DNA from: an uncultured Oscillospiraceae bacterium | GTDB taxonomy: Bacteria > Bacillota > Clostridia > Oscillospirales > Acutalibacteraceae | Length of the DNA: 14,132 nt | Reading direction: 5' to 3' | Assembly (NCBI GenBank): GCA_900540305.1 | Contig: UQFL01000046.1 | Location: forward strand, 1 to 14,132 | Part shown: positions 7,838-14,082 of the stretch, one piece after another | How positions within the stretch are numbered: the first letter of the stretch is position 1 | How the letters are laid out: each line of letters opens with the position of its first letter | Notes under the pieces: model-generated | What the model was told of the DNA's origin: nothing | Databases searched by the model: none | Seen by the model: the letters and a program-made list of their open reading frames with translations, nothing else | Position numbers and translations under genes: made by a program

Positions 7838-8502
7838 CTCCAAATATTCAATTTAACTGTACATTGGACTAACCTCTCATAATTATTTAATCAAGTAAAA
7901 GTATTTCCCTTTCATAGGAATCACCCCATATAAATAATTATCTGATAGAATTAGTTACCACATTGGTCTGTTTCCTTTACATTTATATATTTTGGTATGA
8001 AGATTAAACCTTCAAGCTTCTGCAGGTAAAGCCGTTATATATGAAATTAAATTTTTTAGACGCCTGAGTATTCTTTATATAGGTTCCTGCGATAACTTAT
8101 TTATATTACTTCATAAAGCTTGTATCCGCCGTTGCCACTACTTCCGCAATCATCTGTCGATACATTATTCCGTTATTCTACCTGAATACCTTGCAGGCGT
8201 TTGTCTGAACAGGTTCTACATCCATGGGACAAAGCCTCCTTTACATAAAATCCGGGAACTTACAGCTGGCGTGGCATTTATATTTTTACTTCTTCTTAAG
8301 TAAACTGCCGTTTTTCGTTTCAGCTTTCGCATACTGCATTGAACCATTAACACGGTCTGCCTTTCTGCTTTTGCTTTAGCTACTTCAATGAATCTTTAAA
8401 AGTAATTATTCAGAAGTTTTTACCTTGACTTCTCGATAAACTTAAAATCAATTTTACTTTTAAACTTAATTCATCTTCAGCTTTGTGCCACCTCTTAAGT
8501 TC
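7806..8502 (-). ncRNA. Large structured noncoding RNA, about 700 nt, family unassigned
   Basis: A stretch of about 700 bases has no ORF above 15 codons on the transcribed strand, yet has its own consensus promoter and a strong terminator. It contains many long-range or local complementary segments. Coordinates are on the plus strand. 8454-8464 pairs with 8395-8405 (11 bp), continued by 8469-8475 with 8387-8393 (7 bp) and enclosing a hairpin 8428-8433/8412-8417. 8116-8122 pairs with 8013-8019 (7 bp), enclosing 8086-8090/8022-8026. 7931-7941 pairs with 7879-7889 (11 bp). There are also smaller hairpins, GTATC/GATAC and ACCTG/CAGGT closing stems, and a GC-GAAA-GC tetraloop. Size, ornate folding and host type suggest a ROOL-, GOLLD- or OLE-like large RNA. 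ROOL is my first guess from size and habitat only. I do not recognise conserved family sequence. It is not RNase P RNA, tmRNA or a group II intron by motif. Confidence 0.8.
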
Positions 8503-8508
8503 AACTTA

Positions 8509-8537
8509 ATAATAGCACGCTTTTTGTTGTTTGTCAA
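8509..8537 (-). promoter_or_regulatory. Consensus promoter of the large RNA with upstream A-tracts
   Basis: A perfect TTGACA (minus, 8537-8532), 17-base spacer and TATTAT (8514-8509) predict a start near 8502. Directly upstream of the -35, four A-tracts on the minus strand are centred near 8544, 8555, 8564 and 8575. They are about one helical turn apart, as in UP elements or curved DNA of strong stable-RNA promoters. Confidence 0.88.
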
Positions 8538-8605
8538 TAGTTTTTTTTAACATTTTTATATTTTTTTGTGTCTTTTTTATAAACAAATTATAACATATAT
8601 TTCTA

Positions 8606-8634
8606 TTGACGAAACGCCTATTTAATATTATAAT
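8606..8634 (+). promoter_or_regulatory. Promoter of the DUF1292 gene
   Basis: TTGACG (8606-8611), a 17-base spacer and a perfect TATAAT (8629-8634) predict a start near 8641. It is divergent from the large-RNA promoter, and the two share the T-rich spacer 8538-8605. Confidence 0.85.
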
Positions 8635-8659
8635 AAACACTTGAAAGGGGCAAGATAAT

Positions 8660-8977
8660 ATGGACAATAACGATATTTACGAACCAGATATTATTTCGGT
8701 TACAGATGAAAACGGAAATGAAATACTTTTTGAGCTTCTTGAAAGATATGAGACAGAAGACAATGTTTATGTTGCTATTACAGAATACAGAGATGACGCT
8801 GAAGAGATAGTTGAAGCTGATTATGAGGTAATCATTCTCAAGGTTCTTGAAGACAACGGCGAAGAGTATCTTGCTGAAATCGAAGACGAGAACGAGTACG
8901 AGCAGGTTTCCGATATTCTTATGGCAAAAATTGAAGAGCAGTATGAGGTTGAGTATTTCGACCCCAACGAGCAATAA
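8660..8977 (+). CDS. DUF1292 family protein
   Basis: A small, very acidic 105-residue protein of the DUF1292 family, common in Firmicutes and of unknown role. The start (DIISVTDENGNEILFELLERYE) and the repeated beta-strand-like pattern ending YEVEYFDPNE fit the family. About a third of residues are Asp or Glu. There is no signal peptide, membrane segment or cysteine, so it is probably a cytoplasmic single-domain protein. A strong AAGGGG ribosome site lies 9 bases before the ATG at 8660, and it has its own promoter. No terminator follows: the 6S RNA starts about 30 bases after the stop, so read-through into 6S is possible. Confidence 0.88.
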   Translation: MDNNDIYEPDIISVTDENGNEILFELLERYETEDNVYVAITEYRDDAEEIVEADYEVIILKVLEDNGEEYLAEIEDENEYEQVSDILMAKIEEQYEVEYFDPNEQ

Positions 8978-9007
8978 TGCAAGACGAAATATGATAATAT
9001 TATATAA

Positions 9008-9197
9008 CAGTCTGTGCATCTCGACAACCGAAGGCTTAAATAACCCGAACAAGTATTTAAAAGGGATTCAGGCTCGCATTACGGGTATGCAGACCTCCCG
9101 CTTTATGCGGAAGCTGGGAGCACAAAATAATGCGGATGAAACCCACCCTGCGTAGAGAGCAGGTTATCTTCAGTCTTCGGCGGATGTGCGGATTTGC
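9008..9197 (+). ncRNA. ssrS: 6S RNA (SsrS), regulator of RNA polymerase
   Basis: 6S RNA mimics an open promoter and binds the sigma A holoenzyme. The region folds as the expected rod of about 187 nt. A closing stem of 13 consecutive pairs joins 9009-9021 with 9182-9194. It is followed by CCGAAG/CTTCGG, ATAACC/GGTTAT, CGCATTA/TAATGCG and an apical CTCCC/GGGAG with CCGC/GCGG hairpin, with large internal loops between. The 3' part GGTTAT...CTTCGGCGGATGTGCGGATTT resembles the conserved 3' half of E. coli 6S (GGTTACAGCCTGCGGCGG...). An open frame runs through it but looks non-coding. A -10-like TATTAT (8998-9003) is present, with no clear -35. It may partly arise by processing of the upstream DUF1292 transcript. 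Confidence 0.82.
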
Positions 9198-9205
9198 TTG
9201 AAAAC

Positions 9206-9236
9206 AACAGCGGTGATTTAATATCACCGCTGTTTT
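9206..9236. terminator. Bidirectional terminator between 6S RNA and the pyrophosphatase-like gene
   Basis: A perfect 12-bp stem (9206-9217 with 9223-9234) and a 5-base loop lie between two convergent units. The plus strand continues with TTTT, the minus strand with TGTTTTC. Confidence 0.88.
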
Positions 9237-9237
9237 G

Positions 9238-9564
9238 TTATTCCATAATAATCTTTGAATCAAAATATTTCTCCTGAAAATTCACTGCAGATGATATTTC
9301 GTGTAAAGTGAAGTTCATACCATCAGGTGCAACAACCCATTTATCCTCTATATCATCATTTCTGTGAATTATCGCAACAACAACTCCACTGAATGTGTCA
9401 ACGGGTTTATCTACTCCAATAATGTAGGCATCCTGTTCTTCCCCGTCTCCTGCAATGAAGCCTTTAATGTAACCATAATTAATAGGATAATATAAATCTT
9501 TGTGTTCAGGATGATAACTCCCTAGTGGTCTATCCACGATAACCGTTACTTTATTGCCTATCAT
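9238..9564 (-). CDS. Small inorganic pyrophosphatase-like protein
   Basis: A 108-residue protein resembling the core of family I inorganic pyrophosphatase, which hydrolyses PPi to phosphate in the cytoplasm. YYPINYGYI (25-33) matches the family's YPxNYGYI. DGEEQD (40-45) sits where the metal-binding DGDPxD is expected, with the middle Asp replaced by Glu. RNDDIEDKWVVAP (68-80) matches the DExGxDxK motif including the Asp and Lys. The usual enzyme is about 170 residues. This one lacks part of the N-terminal strand and the C-terminal helix with the distal lysine. Such short versions are common in Clostridia, and their activity is uncertain. The ATG at 9564 has a modest GGTGA ribosome site. It is a single gene whose stop almost touches the shared terminator. 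Confidence 0.75.
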   Translation of the reverse strand: MIGNKVTVIVDRPLGSYHPEHKDLYYPINYGYIKGFIAGDGEEQDAYIIGVDKPVDTFSGVVVAIIHRNDDIEDKWVVAPDGMNFTLHEISSAVNFQEKYFDSKIIME

Positions 9565-9589
9565 AATTATTCACCATTTTCTAAAAGTC

Positions 9590-9628
9590 AAAGAAAAAAA
9601 CAAAAGCGGTCAGAAATCTGACCGCTTT
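9590..9628 (-). terminator. Terminator of the epimerase-like gene
   Basis: AAAGCGGTCAG pairs with CTGACCGCTTT (9618-9628 with 9603-9613) around a 4-base loop. On the minus strand it is followed by TGTTTTTTTC. It lies 14 bases after the stop at 9642. Confidence 0.9.
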
Positions 9629-9641
9629 CTTACAGTTTAAA

Positions 9642-10685
9642 TTACTCGCCTTTCATTTCAACAAGTTTAGCCTTGCCCTTGAAAGCTTCAACAGAAAGAT
9701 GAATTGAATCGAAAATTGCCTTTTCGATATCATCGGGAGTACATCCGAGTTCTTTACAATCATCAGTAGGAATGAAGAGGTTCATACCCATGATATCTGC
9801 AAGACCTACGGGGTCGATACCTGAATCAACATTTCTCTTAGCATAGTCCTTGCGCATAACAAGACCGAATGCCTGGAATGTCCACTTCGGAACATCAACA
9901 ATCTTTCTGTCCTCAATTCCGTCCATAGCTCTATAAACTATCTTGAGGAATTTACGCCATGTGTAGTTGTAGCAAGAAATACCGTAAGCACGGAATTTAC
10001 CCTCGCCTTTTTCAGCAGCAGCATAAGCCTGCTCAGCAGCGCCAACCATAGCTTCACCAACCTGGCGAACTGTAAGCATTGCTGTACCGCCAGCCGGATA
10101 CATTGTGAACGGCATCTTTTCAAATCTCTGAAGCTGTTCAATAAGAATTACCCAAACGGGCTTACGGCCGGGCTGTGTGCCGAAAATGTAAGGAAGCTCA
10201 AGAACACCAACCTGGAAGTTTGCATCTGAATACTTTTCGCAAACCTTTTCCTGATCAATTCTGCTCTTGATGTAGGGATGCTTCTCTGTGAGTTTCATAT
10301 CAGGACGCTCTTTTGCAAGCCATGCAAAGTAAGAACCGCAAACAACTGCGCCCTTCATTCCTGCCTTTTTAGCAAGAGGGAGATATCTCTCAAGAGGAGC
10401 GATATTGTATTTGTAGTAATAATCATAAACAGGTGCAGGGAATTCAACTCTTTCGTCAACGCCTGTAGCGAAAACGAACATATCGTAACCCTTCATCATT
10501 TCTACCATTTCGTCATCAGAAAGCTTGTTGGCATCCTGGAAAACAATTTCCATTTCCTTCGGAAGCGGAGCGCCTTCGGGAAGCGGAGGAAGTGCGAGAG
10601 TTTTAATCTCATTTCCACGGTCAACAAAAATCTGAGCAGCAGCAGAACCCAAAAGTCCTGTTCCGCCAATCATAAGAACTTTCAT
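9642..10685 (-). CDS. NAD(P)-binding epimerase/dehydratase-like (extended SDR) protein
   Basis: A 347-residue protein with an N-terminal Rossmann fold: MKVLMIGGTGLLG, with the glycine motif GGTGLLG at 7-13. The rest fits the extended SDR / NAD-dependent epimerase-dehydratase group, with family-like segments FVFATGVDE, GVLELPYIFGTQPG and CYNYTWRKFL. I do not see a clear YxxxK catalytic pair, so it may be an atypical SDR (NmrA-like) and a binding protein rather than an enzyme. I chose the ATG at 10685 because GGGGG lies about 9 bases upstream. The ATG at 10700 has no ribosome site. The gene is monocistronic with its own promoter and terminator. Substrate unknown. Confidence 0.8.
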   Translation of the reverse strand: MKVLMIGGTGLLGSAAAQIFVDRGNEIKTLALPPLPEGAPLPKEMEIVFQDANKLSDDEMVEMMKGYDMFVFATGVDERVEFPAPVYDYYYKYNIAPLERYLPLAKKAGMKGAVVCGSYFAWLAKERPDMKLTEKHPYIKSRIDQEKVCEKYSDANFQVGVLELPYIFGTQPGRKPVWVILIEQLQRFEKMPFTMYPAGGTAMLTVRQVGEAMVGAAEQAYAAAEKGEGKFRAYGISCYNYTWRKFLKIVYRAMDGIEDRKIVDVPKWTFQAFGLVMRKDYAKRNVDSGIDPVGLADIMGMNLFIPTDDCKELGCTPDDIEKAIFDSIHLSVEAFKGKAKLVEMKGE

Positions 10686-10723
10686 TTTATGTACCCCCAT
10701 AAATTTAATAAAATGTTTATAAT

Positions 10724-10751
10724 ATTATAACACTTTAAGCAAAAATGTCAA
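10724..10751 (-). promoter_or_regulatory. Promoter of the epimerase-like gene
   Basis: A perfect TTGACA (minus, 10751-10746), a 16-base spacer carrying an extended -10 TG, and a perfect TATAAT (10729-10724) predict a start near 10717. This supports translation from 10685 rather than 10700. Confidence 0.87.
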
Positions 10752-10807
10752 TCCAAAACGACTTAAAATGCTTTATTTTGAAAATTTATTAAATATTTAC
10801 GCAAATT

Positions 10808-10838
10808 CTGCGCACTTCTTTTTACAAGAAGTGCGCAG
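10808..10838 (-). terminator. Hairpin ending the carboxyltransferase operon
   Basis: A perfect 13-bp stem (10826-10838 with 10808-10820) and a 5-base loop lie 8 bases after the last stop of the operon. The T tract after it is poor (AATTTGCG), so it may act as an RNA 3' end stabiliser or a weak terminator. Confidence 0.7.
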
Positions 10839-10846
10839 TGTAAAAA

Positions 10847-12247
10847 TCAGACCGGATGAACCTTATTTACAATGTCGTCATGTTTACCGTCTAATCCGTA
10901 TTTTTTATCTCTTCTCTTCTGGAAGAACTTGATAGCTACCTGATCAAACTGTGCGTATGAAAGAATATCTTCTTCCTGCTCATAATACTCTGCAATCTCG
11001 CTCTTGAACTTATCAAGCTCAGGTTTGAGAAGATCAGCAGGACGGCAGTCGATAATCTCATCATCGCCAACAATTTTCTTTCTGAATTCGGGGTCAATTT
11101 CGCAGGGAGTTTTACCGTATTTACCTGCAACCATATCCTTGAATTCTTTTGTAACCATCTTGTAGCGTTCGCCGAGAATTACATTGAATACAGACTGAGT
11201 ACCTACAATCTGTGATGTAGGAGTAACAAGCGGAGGATAACCGCTGTCCTTACGAACTCTCGGTACTTCAGCAAGAACTTCCTCAAGCTTATCTTCCTTG
11301 CCAGCCTGCTTAAGCTGGTTGAGAAGGTTTGAAAGCATACCGCCGGGAACCTGATAAAGGAGAGTGTTTGCGTCTACGCCGAGCATCTTGGGATTAAGAA
11401 GACCCTCTGCAAGATATTTCTCTCTGAGCGGATTGAAGAAATCACGAATTTCGGTAAGTGCTTTAATGTCAAGGCCTGTATCGTATTCAGTACCCTTGAG
11501 AGCGGCAACCATTGATTCCGTTGCAGGGTGAGAAGTACCCATAGCAAGCGGGCTCATAGCTGTATCAATTACATCAACGCCTGCCTCGATACCTTTAAGG
11601 TGTACCATTGAAGCAAGACCTGAGGTGTAATGTGAGTGAAGCTGAATCGGAATCTTAACAGTTTCCTTAAGAGCCTTAACAAGGTCGTAAGTGCCGTAAG
11701 GAGTAAGAAGACCTGCCATATCCTTGATGCAGATTGAATCTGCACCTGTATTTTCAAGCTGCTTTGCATAATTGCAATAGTAGTCAATATCAAATACAGG
11801 ACCTGTTGTATAGGAGATAGCCGCCTGAACATGACCGCCGTACTTTTTAGCAGCATTGATAGCAGTTTCAAGGTTTCTTACATCGTTAAGAGCGTCAAAT
11901 ATACGGAGAATGTCTATACCGTTATCGATACTCTTTTTAACAAAATAATCAACGAGGTCATCGGCATAGTGACGGTAGCCGAGCATATTCTGACCTCTGA
12001 AAAGCATCTGAAGCTTTGTATTAGGACATCTTTTGCGGATAAGGCGAAGTCTGTCCCACGGGTCTTCATCAAGGAAGCGGAGGCAGGAGTCAAATGTTGC
12101 ACCGCCCCAGCATTCGAGTGAATAGTACCCGATTTTATCCATTTTCTCGAGAATATCGGCAAACTCGTCCGTTCTCATTCTTGTCGCAATAAGTGACTGA
12201 TGAGCATCACGAAGGACGGTTTCCGTAATTCCAATTTTCTTTGCCAT
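10847..12247 (-). CDS. oadA: Oxaloacetate decarboxylase alpha / pyruvate carboxylase B-type carboxyltransferase
   Basis: This subunit moves CO2 between biotin and pyruvate/oxaloacetate. The 466 residues cover the TIM-barrel carboxyltransferase and the following conserved domain, but no biotin domain, which is encoded by the next gene upstream. The signature TETVLRDAHQSL (8-19) includes the metal ligand Asp14. CIKDMAGLLTP has the active-site Lys175. LHSHYTSGLA gives the metal ligands His204 and His206. DTAMSPLAMGTSHPATE (about 232-248) is typical. An AAGAGGTG ribosome site lies just upstream of the ATG at 12247. It begins 11 bases after the biotin-carrier gene. Function could be oxaloacetate decarboxylase, pyruvate carboxylase subunit B or the 5S part of a transcarboxylase. 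The gene set favours the last, but no membrane or biotin carboxylase subunit is visible to decide. Confidence 0.9.
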   Translation of the reverse strand: MAKKIGITETVLRDAHQSLIATRMRTDEFADILEKMDKIGYYSLECWGGATFDSCLRFLDEDPWDRLRLIRKRCPNTKLQMLFRGQNMLGYRHYADDLVDYFVKKSIDNGIDILRIFDALNDVRNLETAINAAKKYGGHVQAAISYTTGPVFDIDYYCNYAKQLENTGADSICIKDMAGLLTPYGTYDLVKALKETVKIPIQLHSHYTSGLASMVHLKGIEAGVDVIDTAMSPLAMGTSHPATESMVAALKGTEYDTGLDIKALTEIRDFFNPLREKYLAEGLLNPKMLGVDANTLLYQVPGGMLSNLLNQLKQAGKEDKLEEVLAEVPRVRKDSGYPPLVTPTSQIVGTQSVFNVILGERYKMVTKEFKDMVAGKYGKTPCEIDPEFRKKIVGDDEIIDCRPADLLKPELDKFKSEIAEYYEQEEDILSYAQFDQVAIKFFQKRRDKKYGLDGKHDDIVNKVHPV

Positions 12248-12258
12248 AATGACACCTC

Positions 12259-12666
12259 TTAATTCAATGTTACGATAACCTGACCTGCTTCTACGCTGTC
12301 TCCCTTGGAAACATTAATTGAAGCAACTGAGCCTGCCTGAGGAGCTACGATTTCGTTTTCCATCTTCATAGCCTCAAGAATGCAGAGAACATCGCCTGCA
12401 GCAACAGACGCGCCAACGCTTGTCTTAACATCAAGAATTGTACCGGGCATAGGAGCCTCAACCTTTACTGCGCCTTCTGAACCTGCGGGAGCGGGAGCTG
12501 CTGCCTTTTCTGGAGCCGGAGCTGCTGCGGGAGCAGGTGCAGCTGCAGGAGCGGGAGCGGCAGCCGGTGCAGGTGCTGCAACGGGAGCAGCTGCAGGAGC
12601 GTTGCCTGCCTCATCAACTGTTACATCATATGCTGTGCCGTTAACTGTAATTGTATATCTTTTCAT
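12259..12666 (-). CDS. Biotin carboxyl carrier protein with Ala/Pro linker
   Basis: The 135-residue carrier holds biotin and shuttles the carboxyl group between the two carboxyltransferases of the operon. The N-terminus MKRYTITVNGTAYDVTVDE is typical of OadA/MmdC-type carriers. Residues 23-62 are an almost pure Ala/Pro linker with repeats of AAAPAP. The biotinyl domain spans about 66-135, with the biotinylated Lys101 in EAMKMEN and the APMPGTI turn ahead of it. AGGAGGATTAAAAT gives a strong ribosome site. It lies 15 bases after the first gene and 11 before oadA. The small size matches the 1.3S subunit of transcarboxylase or the gamma/delta carriers of Na+ decarboxylases. Confidence 0.93.
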   Translation of the reverse strand: MKRYTITVNGTAYDVTVDEAGNAPAAAPVAAPAPAAAPAPAAAPAPAAAPAPEKAAAPAPAGSEGAVKVEAPMPGTILDVKTSVGASVAAGDVLCILEAMKMENEIVAPQAGSVASINVSKGDSVEAGQVIVTLN

Positions 12667-12681
12667 ATTTTAATCCTCCTA

Positions 12682-14001
12682 TTATTTAACAGAATGTTTT
12701 CTGGGCAATGTGGTTTCTCTCTTGCCTGCAAGAATATCGAGAGCGGCAACAATTTTAGCTCTTGTTTCAGCAGGAACGAATACATCGTCAACCGCACCGC
12801 AAGCGGCAGCAGTAAACGGAGAAGCCATATCCTCTTCGTATTCTTTCTCAAGCGTTTCTCTGCTCTCGCCGTTTGCAAGTCTTTCGTTGAAAAGGAAAGC
12901 AACTGCGGCTTTTGTATCAAGCGGAGAAACAACAGATGTGTCCCAAGCGTAAACAAGGTCTGCATTTGAGCCTCTGCCTGCAAGGGTGATATAAGCGGCA
13001 CCAACTGCCTTGCCTGTGATAACTGAAAGTTTAGGACAAGTTGCAGTTGCGTAAGCTGTTGTAAGCTTTGTAGCCGCAATAAGCATCTGATTTTCTTTTT
13101 CTTTAACAAGTCCGTTTGCATTAAGGAATGTTACAATCGGAATATTGAAAGCATCGCAGAATTTAACGAATGCCTCTGCCTTATAAGCACAAGCGGGGCA
13201 AAGTTCATTACCGTCAAACGCAACGAAGCCGACAGTAGAGCCCATTACTGAGCCGAGAACTGTTTTTGCATTTTCAGCATATGCTGATTTGATTTCGATA
13301 ACACTGCCTGAATCAGCAGCAGAAACAATAATATCCATAGCACTTGCGCCTGTATCAGCTGCAAGAGCAGGCTCTTCAAAATCGAAGATGGGAGCAGTTG
13401 AAAGATTGTTCTGCGGAAGAAGAGAAATAATGTTTTTAACTGAATCAACCGCACCTGCAAAATCATCGGCAACGATATCGACAGTGCCTTCTTCAGCACA
13501 CTGCTGAGCTGTAACCTCTGACGGAGCAGTAACATAAAAGTCTGCATCCTTAACTGCTACAACGATATCAGCCATATTTGCTACGAGAGCAGTAGTACCG
13601 ATAGCAGCGCCCGCAACGATTGAAATCTGCGGAACAACGCCTGAAACAGATGTTGAAGCTTTAAGAATCTCACCGTAAGCATTAAGACCTTCAAAGCCCT
13701 CTTTAAGATTCATACCCTTTGAATCATAAATGCCGACAACCGGGCAGCCTGTTTTGCTTGCAAGATTATAGATTTTTTTGATTTTCGCGCACTGAGCAAC
13801 ACTGACAGCGCCGCTGTTGACCGTTACATCCTGTGAAAAAGCATAAACGGGAGCACCGCATACTGTTCCGAAGCCTGCAACAACCTCTATTTCGCCGTCG
13901 GCAGACTTAGCGTATGCGTCGATTTCGGTAAAAATGCCGTCATCGAACAACGAGGTAAGTCTTTTACGAGCATCAGTGTCTTTTACTGTAAGTTCACCCA
14001 C
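12682..14001 (-). CDS. Divergent acyl-CoA-type carboxyltransferase subunit
   Basis: A carboxyl transferase of the MmdA/PccB/AccD fold, presumably moving CO2 between biotin and an acyl-CoA. The 439 residues are about 70 fewer than usual. The fold is clear: FGTVCGAPVYAFSQDVTVNSGAVS (44-67), PVVGIYDSKG (87-96), an AGAAIG turn (130-135), NIPIVTFLNANG (286-297), GKAVGAAYITLAG (330-342) and the end LPRKHSVK. However, motifs expected at these places are altered: DSGGARI becomes DSKGMNL, DVPGF becomes LNANG, YGGAY becomes VGAAY, and AVMGPEGA becomes VSPLDTKA. The substrate is therefore unclear. The start is GTG at 14001, placed 8 bases after a perfect AAGGAGG; no other in-frame start fits. It is the first gene of the operon. 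Only about 80 genomic bases lie upstream, with no clear promoter. Confidence 0.85.
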   Translation of the reverse strand: MGELTVKDTDARKRLTSLFDDGIFTEIDAYAKSADGEIEVVAGFGTVCGAPVYAFSQDVTVNSGAVSVAQCAKIKKIYNLASKTGCPVVGIYDSKGMNLKEGFEGLNAYGEILKASTSVSGVVPQISIVAGAAIGTTALVANMADIVVAVKDADFYVTAPSEVTAQQCAEEGTVDIVADDFAGAVDSVKNIISLLPQNNLSTAPIFDFEEPALAADTGASAMDIIVSAADSGSVIEIKSAYAENAKTVLGSVMGSTVGFVAFDGNELCPACAYKAEAFVKFCDAFNIPIVTFLNANGLVKEKENQMLIAATKLTTAYATATCPKLSVITGKAVGAAYITLAGRGSNADLVYAWDTSVVSPLDTKAAVAFLFNERLANGESRETLEKEYEEDMASPFTAAACGAVDDVFVPAETRAKIVAALDILAGKRETTLPRKHSVK

Positions 14002-14082
14002 ACGAATATCCTCCTTATTATATTTTCGTATGAATATAATTATCCATTCTTTGCTATTTTATCACTTCACACATATAATTAC

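Noticed and set aside
7806..8502. RNase P RNA, tmRNA or group II intron as identity of the large RNA
   Set aside because: A short GACAGATGATTGC stretch recalls RNase P, but GAGGAAAGTCC and the other core motifs are absent. There is no tRNA-like end with a tag frame for tmRNA, and no domain V or reverse transcriptase for an intron.
8538..8605. Poly-T tracts as terminators
   Set aside because: No stem precedes them on either strand. Their position between two divergent promoters fits A-tract promoter elements better.
8618..9052. A 144-codon hydrophobic open frame on the minus strand
   Set aside because: It is the antisense of the acidic DUF1292 gene, whose Glu/Asp codons read as Phe/Leu/Ile/Val in reverse. 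It has no ribosome site.
8847..9155. A 102-codon open frame after and overlapping DUF1292 on the plus strand
   Set aside because: Its first half is an out-of-frame shadow of DUF1292 and its second half lies in the 6S RNA rod. It has no ribosome site and unlikely composition.
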